In this document: piece after piece, positions 1-6,154 of the stretch | Layout: each line of letters starts with the position of its first letter | How positions within the stretch are numbered: the stretch's first letter is position 1 | Assembly (NCBI GenBank): GCA_050013615.1 | Contig: JBEKEX010000107.1 | Location: forward strand, 1 to 8,907 | Length of the DNA: 8,907 nucleotides | Reading direction: 5' to 3' | From: JBEKEX01 sp050013615 | GTDB lineage: Bacteria > Chloroflexota > Anaerolineae > Anaerolineales > Anaerolineaceae | Made by a program: the position numbers and the translations under genes | The notes under the pieces: generated by a model | What the model was told of the DNA's origin: nothing | Database searches by the model: none | The model's input: the letters and a program-made list of their open reading frames with translations, nothing else

Positions 1-2
1 AC

Positions 3-236
3 TACCAGCGCGTGGTCCAAGTACCGGTGCTGCGCGAGATTTTCAATCTATTCGGCGTGTGGGGCAGCCTGTTCATTGCCAGTCAGGACCGCCGGGTGGT
101 GAATAACCAGCTTCCCAAACAGACCGCATTGAAGAAAATGGGGGAGATCTTGCTGCCCGGTGACCGCGCCATTTTGATTTATCGCACGCGCCGTCACCAG
201 CTCAAAGTGGAGGCGGGGCAGATCAAAGACGATTGA
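3..236 (+). CDS. C-terminal fragment, possibly Rieske-type (VanA/PaO-like) oxygenase
   Basis: The reading frame is open from base 3 at the window edge and ends with TGA at 234-236, so only the last 77 residues are visible and the true start lies outside. The GTG at 12-14 is just an internal codon. The segment around QDRRVVNNQLPK, followed by a GEILLPGDRAILIYR stretch, resembles the tail of Rieske ring-hydroxylating oxygenases, where a QD/ED-x-x-VV-x-x-Q-x-P motif precedes a final 'D-x-A-I-x-x-YR' strand. The Rieske iron-sulfur domain and the iron ligands would lie upstream, so the function rests on family resemblance from memory and is tentative. The gene converges on the CarH-like regulator with 27 bases between stop codons. 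No hairpin with a T-run separates them. Confidence 0.6.
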   Translation, partial: YQRVVQVPVLREIFNLFGVWGSLFIASQDRRVVNNQLPKQTALKKMGEILLPGDRAILIYRTRRHQLKVEAGQIKDD

Positions 237-263
237 TACTGGACCCTGCGTGAAAGTTTTTCT

Positions 264-1217
264 TTAACGGTTTTTCTTCAGGAGCTGCCGTACGTGCTCT
301 ATGGCTTCCTGCATGGTTTCACCCAGAAATATGCCGGGGATTTCCTGCCGGAGAGCCGGCCTGATGACGAAGGCCGCACCGCCGTAGCCGAACAATGGCA
401 CGGGTCGCAGTTTTAGAAGTTTTTCCTGCACATTCTTCAATTCCACGGCGCTTGATTCCATGCTGGAGGCCAGGATGATCATGTGGGGGTGCTCGTAGCG
501 GGCATAGTCGATCAGGTCATCCACCGGCACGTCAGGCCCCAGGTATTCGACCCGATAGCCGTCACTGCGCAACAGAGCAGCCATCATCAGGGCGCCGATC
601 TCGTGCTGCTCGTCAGGCCCACAACCGACCAGAATGTAGCTGCTGCCGCGGCGGGTGGGGAAGTTCTGGAACGCCGACAATAATTTGCCTCGAATGTAGG
701 CGCTGGCAAAATGTTCCGTGGTGACACTGATCTTGCCGGTGTACCAATCCTCGCCAATCATCACCAGGGCGGGAGACAAAACTTCTGTGCACAGGCCCAT
801 CAGGTCGAAACTAGAAAAGATCTCCTTTGAGATCTCACCGGCGCGTACTTCATCGTGATGAACCAAGGCGTCATAAAGTGTGCGTGCATATTGATCCGGT
901 GGCATCTTGGGCTTATGCTTCGAAGCCGCAGGGGTGGTGAGGATTGCTTCGGGCCAGATGTTGTTGTCCAACATGCTGTGTAATTCATTGGCGGCAACGC
1001 TTATGGTAATGCCCGAATCCAGGCGATTCTTGAGCCAAAGCAGGAGGGCAACATCCTGCTCTGAATATAAACGATAGCGATTTTCGGAGCGGTGCGGTTT
1101 GAGCACTGCGTGGCGGCGCTCCCAGGCACGTAATGTCACCGGCAGGATCCCGGTTTGGTCGCACACGGCTTTAATAGTAAATTTGGGCTCGTCTGAAATT
1201 TCTGCGATGGATGTCAT
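264..1217 (-). CDS. MerR-family regulator with cobalamin-binding domain (CarH/LitR-like photoreceptor)
   Basis: This 317-residue regulator has an N-terminal MerR winged helix-turn-helix (about residues 12-80; R-A-W-E-R-R at 30-35 and YRLYSEQDV at 48-56), a helical B12-binding cap (about 108-185) and a Rossmann-type B12 domain (about 193-315). The cap has W158, nine residues, then E168-H169, which is the Wx9EH signature of CarH photoreceptors. E203-x-H205-x-x-G208 matches the lower-ligand motif; H205 should be the axial histidine. In characterised CarH proteins, adenosylcobalamin in the dark holds a DNA-bound tetramer and light dissociates it, relieving repression. The ATG at 1217 gives a normal full-length N-terminus; a weak SD (GAAAG, 1224-1228) lies 6 bases upstream. 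A good promoter sits further up, so the gene is probably a separate transcription unit that could control itself. Targets are not visible here. A light role is inferred from the motif, not shown. Confidence 0.93.
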   Translation of the reverse strand: MTSIAEISDEPKFTIKAVCDQTGILPVTLRAWERRHAVLKPHRSENRYRLYSEQDVALLLWLKNRLDSGITISVAANELHSMLDNNIWPEAILTTPAASKHKPKMPPDQYARTLYDALVHHDEVRAGEISKEIFSSFDLMGLCTEVLSPALVMIGEDWYTGKISVTTEHFASAYIRGKLLSAFQNFPTRRGSSYILVGCGPDEQHEIGALMMAALLRSDGYRVEYLGPDVPVDDLIDYARYEHPHMIILASSMESSAVELKNVQEKLLKLRPVPLFGYGGAAFVIRPALRQEIPGIFLGETMQEAIEHVRQLLKKNR

Positions 1218-1260
1218 AGGTATCTTTCAAACACGGCGTGAAATTTGTCCGCGTGGTTTG

Positions 1261-1289
1261 ATTGTACCCGAAGGCTAGAATCGAGGCAA
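1261..1289 (-). promoter_or_regulatory. Sigma70-like promoter of the CarH-like regulator
   Basis: Reading the minus strand, a -35 TTGCCT (1284-1289; 4 of 6 consensus) and a -10 TACAAT (1261-1266; 5 of 6) are separated by exactly 17 bases. Transcription would begin near 1254, giving a leader of about 37 bases before the ATG at 1217. The 17-base spacer is normal rather than the stretched 19-20 bases of classical MerR activator promoters, which fits a CarH-type repressor. A small dyad, CACGCCGTG (1232-1240), lies in the leader. Confidence 0.55.
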
Positions 1290-1318
1290 GAAAATGGTCC
1301 GTGTCAATATCTCAACTG

Positions 1319-1341
1319 CCTGAAGCCAAAGGCGTTTCAGG
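1319..1341 (-). other. Hairpin downstream of the ABC permease operon
   Basis: CCTGAA (1319-1324) pairs with TTCAGG (1336-1341), and GCC (1325-1327) pairs with GGC (1331-1333) across a 3-base loop, leaving a 2-base bulge. The structure lies about 57 bases past the stop of the second permease and just upstream of the CarH-like promoter. It could mark the 3' end of the operon transcript, but no T-run follows on the minus strand, so it is not a textbook intrinsic terminator. Confidence 0.3.
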
Positions 1342-1397
1342 GAGATGTTGATTGACCTCGCTATGTTTATAGATAAATTCTACCGTGAGGAGGATGA

Positions 1398-2258
1398 TTA
1401 TCCTTTTACTGATCCGGCGGTTAAGCCGGAAACGATATATCTTTGGAAAATGAAAGCCAATATCACGGGCGGAAGGGCCGCCAATATCCCACCCGCCATC
1501 ATGCCTGTGGTATTCATCGCATATCTTCCGATGAATTCGGCCATTGCTACCGGAGCTGTCTTCGAAGCCAGTGTACTTGTAAAGATCAGGGCATAGAAGA
1601 ACTCGTCCCATGCCAGGAGAAAGGTGAACATTGCCGTAGAAACCAATCCGGGGCCGGAGATTGGCATGACAACCCTGAACAGGATTCCCAGGCGGGTGCA
1701 GCCATCCAGACGAGCGGCTTCTTCAAGTTCGACAGGAATTGTTCCAAAGAAAGCGATCAACATCCAGATGGCATACGGCAATGCAAAACTTAAATAAGCG
1801 ATGATCAGCACAATGGGTTTATTGATGAGTTGAAGACTTGTGGCGATGATGAATAGAGGTAATACGAGGGAAACTTCAGGGATCATGCGTGTGGCAATGA
1901 TCCCCAGTTGAATCGTGCGATTTAACTTAAAGGGAATCCGGACAAGGGCATAAGCTGCGATACTTCCGACAAAAATACTGATAATGGTTACCATGGATGA
2001 AATTTTTAAAGAGTTCAATAGAGCTACAGCAAAAGTTCGTGGGACGGAAGATGTTGCCTGGCTGGGAAAGATGATGTCCAGATAATTTTGGAGGGTCGGA
2101 TGGACAGGAAGCCAGTGGATTGGAACAGAGAACAACTCGACCTGCGTCGAAAAACTAGCACTGAGCAGCCAGAGGATCGGGAAGAAGATGAAAAAGAAAA
2201 TTGGCAGCGTTAATAGTGTCAGGAAAAATTTCTGTGAATATTTGCGCGAAATTCTCAT
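1398..2258 (-). CDS. Carbohydrate ABC transporter permease, MalG type
   Basis: This 286-residue inner-membrane permease is one of two pore subunits of a sugar importer. Hydrophobic segments lie at about residues 12-33, 84-106, 117-140, 147-171, 204-226 and 253-273, the six-helix MalG layout. The cytoplasmic EAA loop that docks on the ATPase is clear at 179-199 (E-E-A-A-R-L-D-G through the final M-P). The C-terminus has the Q-R-Y-x-x-x-G-L-T-A-G-x-V-K-G ending typical of this family. The start ATG overlaps the stop of the preceding permease by 4 bases (ATGA), and an SD-like GAGG (2266-2269) lies 7 bases upstream inside that gene, so the two are translationally coupled. The substrate cannot be read from the sequence. 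It is the last gene of the operon, and no ATPase gene follows. Confidence 0.95.
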   Translation of the reverse strand: MRISRKYSQKFFLTLLTLPIFFFIFFPILWLLSASFSTQVELFSVPIHWLPVHPTLQNYLDIIFPSQATSSVPRTFAVALLNSLKISSMVTIISIFVGSIAAYALVRIPFKLNRTIQLGIIATRMIPEVSLVLPLFIIATSLQLINKPIVLIIAYLSFALPYAIWMLIAFFGTIPVELEEAARLDGCTRLGILFRVVMPISGPGLVSTAMFTFLLAWDEFFYALIFTSTLASKTAPVAMAEFIGRYAMNTTGMMAGGILAALPPVILAFIFQRYIVSGLTAGSVKG

Positions 2259-3178
2259 CGAGTATCCTCGGGATGGTATAGGAACCGAATAAATATCAAG
2301 GCCATCATGATTGTGAAAAAGGAAATCAAGAAAGATAGAGCGGCCCCAATCCCTTGTTTTCCATATTGGAAGGAATTCAAATAAGTCAGATAGGTGATCG
2401 TCATGGTCTTGTTGGCGGGCCCGGCGCTGGTGATGATATATACAATATCAAACACTCTGAAAGCGTCAACCGTTCTGGCAATTAATGCCACCAGGATTGC
2501 CGGTCTAAGCAAAGGAAGACGGATTTGAAGGAATCGCTGCAAAGCACTTGCGCCGTCCACGGCAGCGGCCTCGTCCAATTCGGGAGGCAAAGTGGCAAAT
2601 GCTGCCTGGAGGATTAAGGCTACGAACGGCATAGTGTGCCATACATCCGCAACAATTACCAGATTCATTGCCCAATTGGGCAATGTTAGCCAGGCGATGT
2701 AATGATTGATCAATCCCAACTGCATCAACAAGCCATTTAATGCGCCAAAATCTGCATTGTAAATCCAACGCCACATGGCTCCGTTTACGATTGTAGGTAC
2801 TGCCCATGGGATGATCAAACTAAACCGCAAGAATTTCCATCCCCAAGGACGCGAATGGATCAATTGTGCAATTGCCAACCCCAAAAGTAATTCTATTGAT
2901 ACCGATACCACAGTGAAATAAAGAGAGCGCCCGATGGTTTCCCAGAAAATCTGGTCGTTGATCATTGTGAGGTAATTACCCAGACCCACAAAGGTGCGGA
3001 CCTGGTTGATCCCTGTCGGAGCATTATAAAAGCTGAGAACAAACGTATAGAGAATTGGCCAGAGCGTTACGCCTAAAATGATCAGGAGCGCTGGAATAAT
3101 CAAAATCCACGCAGTACGGATATCTTGCTGCTTGAGTGAAAAACGTTTCTTTGAAGCTGATTTCAGTGAAACTGCCAT
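2255..3178 (-). CDS. Carbohydrate ABC transporter permease, MalF/UgpA type
   Basis: This 307-residue membrane protein is the first pore subunit of the importer. After a basic N-terminus, the first membrane helix spans about residues 23-50; others lie at about 83-107, 117-137, 168-192, 223-245 and 277-300. The EAA loop at 200-222 (E-L-D-E-A-A-A-V-D-G through R-L-P) is intact. The ATG at 3178 is the only possible near start, because an in-frame TAA sits 6 bases upstream. No Shine-Dalgarno sequence is visible there; the bases before the start are the 3' arm of a stem-loop followed by CCATTTTAAACG. Translation may therefore depend on the upstream gene or on an atypical initiation. It pairs with the MalG-like subunit encoded in the 4-base overlap downstream. 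Confidence 0.95.
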   Translation of the reverse strand: MAVSLKSASKKRFSLKQQDIRTAWILIIPALLIILGVTLWPILYTFVLSFYNAPTGINQVRTFVGLGNYLTMINDQIFWETIGRSLYFTVVSVSIELLLGLAIAQLIHSRPWGWKFLRFSLIIPWAVPTIVNGAMWRWIYNADFGALNGLLMQLGLINHYIAWLTLPNWAMNLVIVADVWHTMPFVALILQAAFATLPPELDEAAAVDGASALQRFLQIRLPLLRPAILVALIARTVDAFRVFDIVYIITSAGPANKTMTITYLTYLNSFQYGKQGIGAALSFLISFFTIMMALIFIRFLYHPEDTR

Positions 3179-3189
3179 CGTTTAAAATG

Positions 3190-3221
3190 GGGTGGGTTTG
3201 CGTAAAAAAACAAACCCACCC
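3190..3221 (-). promoter_or_regulatory. Intercistronic stem-loop between binding protein and permease genes
   Basis: GGTGGGTTTG (3191-3200) and CAAACCCACC (3211-3220) are perfect inverted repeats, extended by the pair 3190/3221, around a 10-base loop. On the mRNA strand the U-run sits in the loop, and only a short AUUUUAAA follows the 3' arm. It is therefore more likely a partial attenuator or mRNA 3'-end protector than a full terminator. In malE-malF-like operons such elements let the binding protein be made in excess over the permeases; that role is inferred here. Confidence 0.6.
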
Positions 3222-3238
3222 TCTCTCTCCGTTATTCG

Positions 3239-4540
3239 CTATTTGCCTGCCAGGTCAACCCATTTTGCAGCAGCTTCATCCAAAGCTTGCTGTGGAGTTT
3301 TTACTCCGGTTAACGCTTCTTGAATAGCCAGTTGTAGGGCAGCGGAGCCCTCATTATAGTAGGGTACGGTTGGCCGCTCATTGGCGTATGGGAATTGTGC
3401 TAGGAAAGCAGGGACTGTGACCGAATTGGTCGAAGTGGCTGCTTCCAATGTGGTTAACGCATCACCCTGGAAGTCATTTTGCCAGACTGGAAGCATTTCG
3501 GATGAATATTTGATTTGCACTGCATTGCTTGCCAGGTAGGTCAGGAATTTCCACGTCTGGTCCGGATATGGAGTGGTGGCCATGATCGCAAATGAGCTTG
3601 AGCCATCTACGCTGGAGCCCTTGATGCCTGCGGCTGCGCCTGCGGCAAAGACCGGCATGGGCGCAAAAGCTGCCTGGCCCACAATTTGCGATTTGGTGGA
3701 ATCATTTGAGTCACTGTACTGGAATAGCCAGTTGACGGCGAAGGCGCTCTTACCGGCGAGGAAATCAGTCTCAACAGCATTTTCATCTGAAGAAACCGAG
3801 CTCGGATTGGACAGGCCGTCATCTATTGTCTGTTTCATCCAGGTGAGGACCTGAACGCCTTTATCATTATTGAAGATGGGTTTGCCATTTGCGTCAAGGA
3901 AGGCACCGCCATTACCATATAACAAAACGGTGAAATCACAAACGACGCCCTCTTTCTGATTCCACGACCAAATGATCGGGTAATCAGACAGGCCTTTGGC
4001 CTTGATGACCTTGGCTTGGTCGACCAGCTGCTCCCAGGTAGTGGGAGGTGCAGTGATCCCGGCTTTTTGGAGGATATCTTTATTATACATAAAGTATTTG
4101 ACATCCATTAGCCAGGGCATGCCATAGATTTTACCGTTGCGAGTTACTCCGTTCCATGAAGCGGGGAACATATTGGTTTTCATATCGGCGGTAACCCGAG
4201 AAGTCACATCAAGCAAGTACCCGTCTTTAATGAATTCATCCGGCCAGATTACATCGATCATGGCCGCATCATATGCGGGCGGGTTGGCAGCCATACCGGT
4301 GACGATTTTATCGTGCACGTAATCGTAGCCAACATATTCCATTACCACTTTGATGTCTGGGTTCTGAGCCTCGAAATCACTGACGATCTGATCGATTTCG
4401 GCAGGTTTTAATCCTGCTTGATCCATTGTCAATACGTGGATCGTGACCGGCCCTGCGGATTTCGCGGGGGAACAACCCACAACGCTCACCACCAGGATAA
4501 GCACGACGGCGCTCATGAAAATCTTACTGAAGTTACGCAT
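3239..4540 (-). CDS. Extracellular solute-binding lipoprotein of a sugar ABC importer
   Basis: This 433-residue protein captures the sugar outside the membrane and delivers it to the permeases. A lipoprotein signal peptide covers residues 1-22: basic start, hydrophobic core, and a lipobox V-V-G-C with acylated Cys23, followed by a small-residue linker. The mature part starts with a beta strand (T-I-H-V-L-T-M) and a helix ending F-E-x-Q-N-P-D-I-K-V, typical of SBP_bac_1/8 proteins. G-K-I-Y-G-M-P-W and M-Y-N-K-D-I-L-x-K-A-G-I near the first third are also family hallmarks. The length is normal for the family. The ATG at 4540 is chosen because AAGGAG (4547-4552) sits 6 bases upstream. It lies 104 bases behind the ROK gene, and a strong stem-loop follows its stop. 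The substrate is not predictable from this alone. Confidence 0.95.
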   Translation of the reverse strand: MRNFSKIFMSAVVLILVVSVVGCSPAKSAGPVTIHVLTMDQAGLKPAEIDQIVSDFEAQNPDIKVVMEYVGYDYVHDKIVTGMAANPPAYDAAMIDVIWPDEFIKDGYLLDVTSRVTADMKTNMFPASWNGVTRNGKIYGMPWLMDVKYFMYNKDILQKAGITAPPTTWEQLVDQAKVIKAKGLSDYPIIWSWNQKEGVVCDFTVLLYGNGGAFLDANGKPIFNNDKGVQVLTWMKQTIDDGLSNPSSVSSDENAVETDFLAGKSAFAVNWLFQYSDSNDSTKSQIVGQAAFAPMPVFAAGAAAGIKGSSVDGSSSFAIMATTPYPDQTWKFLTYLASNAVQIKYSSEMLPVWQNDFQGDALTTLEAATSTNSVTVPAFLAQFPYANERPTVPYYNEGSAALQLAIQEALTGVKTPQQALDEAAAKWVDLAGK

Positions 4541-4546
4541 TTTGTT

Positions 4547-4552
4547 CTCCTT
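4547..4552 (-). promoter_or_regulatory. Strong ribosome binding site of the binding-protein gene
   Basis: AAGGAG on the minus strand lies 6 bases before the ATG at 4540. It is the best SD in the operon and contrasts with the missing SD of the next gene, which fits high expression of the binding protein. Confidence 0.75.
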
Positions 4553-4600
4553 TTCCCTTCCATGATCTTACCAAATCGAGAGACTTATTGTTCTTCTTGA

Positions 4601-4631
4601 TCTATATTTTTTCGGTGCCTCCTGAAAACAA
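4601..4631 (-). promoter_or_regulatory. Weak candidate promoter before the binding-protein gene
   Basis: In the 104-base gap after the ROK gene, TATAGA (4601-4606) and TTGTTT (4626-4631) could form a -10/-35 pair, but the spacing is 19 bases and both boxes are imperfect. The ROK promoter upstream may instead serve the whole operon. Confidence 0.2.
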
Positions 4632-4644
4632 ATTTGAATTGACG

Positions 4645-5835
4645 TCACGTTAATTTGCGGACAACGATGAAATTTGATGTATTATGAAGAACATTCGCTA
4701 TTGCCCCCATGACCACAGCTTTTCGGCCAAGATCTGAAATAACCAATTTTGGTTTAGTCGGAATTGATTGAACAATATAATTCAAGATTGGCTCGATCAA
4801 CATATTGGAAAAGCGAGTCACATCTCCGCAGAGGATGATTAAATCCGGGTCGAAGGAAACGGTAAGGTTGGCGATCGCCACTGCCAAATATTGGACCATT
4901 TCATCGATTAATTTTTTTGCCCAAGGTTCTCCCTGCCTAAACGCGATAAAAATATCGTCGCCTTCGAGGGGTTGATCAGGCGGAAGCTGAAGGAGATTTC
5001 TGGCCAGTCTAATAATCCCAGTAAAACTGGCGTTCGATTCGAGTGCACCGAAATCACCAAAGTTTTGGCCCAAAAACTCCCGACCAGGGATCATGTTTCC
5101 AATTTCTCCAGACGAGTTGGTTGACCCCCGGTAGAGTTCTCTGTCGATAATGATCCCGGCGCCAATCCCGGTGGTAACGGTAAACAAGATCATATTTCGA
5201 GTATCCTGGCCTTTTCCAAACCAAAGCTCGCCCAAAGCCGCCAGGTTCATATCGTTATCAACGATCAACGGAAGAGTGTATTTTTCTGCAAGCAGTTTTC
5301 TTAAAGGAAAATCTCGCCAATTAAGAGAATATGCCCAGGTGACAATACCTGTTTTGTGGTCTGTGACGCCGGGTACGCCGACGCCAATTCCACGTATCTT
5401 TCGATTCTTGAGCTTTGGACTTTTCAGCAGGGTGTCAATGAGCGTCAGCGTCCGTTCATAGTTTTCTTTGCTCGAAGTGCCAGAACGGGTTATTTCTACT
5501 TCTTCGATGACATTCCCGCCCAAGTCAGAAGCAGCGCCATAAAAATTTGGACCCCCCAGATCAATACCGACGATAACCGATTCTTCTGCATTGAATTCCA
5601 ACAAAGGGCGGCGCCGGCCGCCGCTCCATTCTGTAGCGCCGTGCAATTTAACCAGACCTTCGGCAATCAACTCATCAACAATACGCATCACGGTCGGCAA
5701 ACTTAAGTCCAAGCGGTCGGCGATAGCTGTTCTAGAAATCGGGCTTTCGCGACGAATGATTTCCAGAATAGCGGTGCGATTGATATCGTGCATCGCACTC
5801 GCATTGATTGCGGGAGGATAGTTCGTGGTTTTCAT
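4645..5835 (-). CDS. ROK-family transcriptional repressor lacking the zinc site
   Basis: This 396-residue regulator has an N-terminal winged helix (about residues 15-65; I-S-R-T-A-I-A-D-R-L-D-L-S-L-P-T-V helix-turn-helix) and a ROK sugar-kinase-like domain (about 86-385). Seen in the ROK part: the first phosphate-loop-like segment G90-I-D-L-G-G-P (P96 in place of the usual T), N194-D195-x-N with the catalytic-type Asp, and T-T-G-I-G-A-G at 221-227. The usual GEIGH is GEIGN (N247). The usual CxCGxxGCxE is Q257-x-F259-G-x-x-G-A264-x-E, so every zinc ligand is gone while the surrounding frame is kept. It is thus most likely a sugar-binding repressor, not a kinase. It heads the same-strand uptake operon, as XylR/NagC-type regulators often do, and probably controls it and itself. 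Its start at 5835 has only a weak SD (AGG, 5841-5843), directly next to a palindrome. Confidence 0.92.
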   Translation of the reverse strand: MKTTNYPPAINASAMHDINRTAILEIIRRESPISRTAIADRLDLSLPTVMRIVDELIAEGLVKLHGATEWSGGRRRPLLEFNAEESVIVGIDLGGPNFYGAASDLGGNVIEEVEITRSGTSSKENYERTLTLIDTLLKSPKLKNRKIRGIGVGVPGVTDHKTGIVTWAYSLNWRDFPLRKLLAEKYTLPLIVDNDMNLAALGELWFGKGQDTRNMILFTVTTGIGAGIIIDRELYRGSTNSSGEIGNMIPGREFLGQNFGDFGALESNASFTGIIRLARNLLQLPPDQPLEGDDIFIAFRQGEPWAKKLIDEMVQYLAVAIANLTVSFDPDLIILCGDVTRFSNMLIEPILNYIVQSIPTKPKLVISDLGRKAVVMGAIANVLHNTSNFIVVRKLT

Positions 5836-5843
5836 CGAAACCT

Positions 5844-5858
5844 ATGTAATAGTTACAT
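5844..5858. promoter_or_regulatory. Candidate operator palindrome in the ROK leader
   Basis: ATGTAA, 3 bases, TTACAT form a perfect dyad about 10-25 bases before the ROK start codon and roughly 25-40 bases past the predicted transcription start. It abuts the weak SD. A second, looser dyad, ACTTA-7-TAAGT (5871-5887), overlaps the predicted start site and repeats the TTACAT half-site at 5873-5878. This suits autoregulation by the ROK protein, but binding is not shown. Confidence 0.4.
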
Positions 5859-5889
5859 GATGTTAATAATACTTACATTGGTTAAGTAA

Positions 5890-5918
5890 TTTGTAGCACT
5901 TTTTGTTTTGAAAGTCAA
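5890..5918 (-). promoter_or_regulatory. Sigma70-like promoter of the ROK/ABC operon
   Basis: On the minus strand, -35 TTGACT (5913-5918; 5 of 6) and -10 TACAAA (5890-5895; 4 of 6) are 17 bases apart. Transcription would start near 5883, leaving a 48-base leader that contains the palindromic operator candidates. The -35 overlaps the first of the TGAAAGT direct repeats. Confidence 0.55.
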
Positions 5919-5959
5919 TCATGAATTTTGAAAGTGTCGCCTAGATAGAGTATGAAAGT
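5906..5959 (+). repeat. Direct repeats with TGAAAGT core in the divergent control region
   Basis: TTTTGAAAGT occurs exactly at 5906-5915 and 5926-5935, 20 bases apart (about two helical turns). A third copy with 8 of 10 matches is at 5950-5959, with the same TGAAAGT core. A near copy with one extra G is at 6107-6117. The first copy overlaps the ROK -35. Helical phasing of the exact copies suggests binding sites for a regulator, identity unknown. Confidence 0.45.
5928..5956 (+). promoter_or_regulatory. Weak candidate plus-strand promoter
   Basis: TTGAAA (5928-5933; 5 of 6) and TATGAA (5951-5956; 4 of 6) are 17 bases apart on the plus strand. It would fire toward the glycosyltransferase gene or toward the hairpin at 6030-6062. 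Both hexamers are made from the direct-repeat cores, so the match could be incidental. Confidence 0.2.
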
Positions 5960-6029
5960 ATTCATGAGCGCGGTCGATTTGTTGGGCAAGATGTTGGCAT
6001 GCGAATGTCGCCGGATGACCTGAAATAAT

Positions 6030-6073
6030 CGGTGTGTAATGGTAACGAAGTGAAACACACCGCAAGGCTTTTT
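6030..6073 (+). other. Hairpin with nearby T-run, possible weak terminator
   Basis: CGGTGTGT (6030-6037) pairs perfectly with ACACACCG (6055-6062) around a 17-base loop. A TTTTT run lies at 6069-6073, 6 bases past the stem. The long loop and displaced T-run make it a poor intrinsic terminator, but it could end a short transcript from the candidate promoter at 5928-5956 or act as a leader structure. Confidence 0.3.
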
Positions 6074-6154
6074 CGTATATAGCTATATGATGAATGATCA
6101 GCTTGCTTTTGGAAAGTCTGCATACCCATCCGAGCTAGTGAGAAACTATGGATG

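Noticed and set aside
1413..1430. Inverted repeat TCCGGC-6-GCCGGA near the permease stop as a terminator
   Set aside because: It lies inside the conserved C-terminal codons of the permease and is not followed by a T-run on the minus strand.
1345..1596. Plus-strand open frame of 83 codons over the 3' end of the MalG-like gene
   Set aside because: It is antisense to the conserved permease C-terminus and has no family resemblance.
4618..4623. AGGAGG on the minus strand in the gap before the binding-protein gene
   Set aside because: It is a perfect SD sequence, but no start codon follows at a usable distance and a short frame would end at once at TAG.
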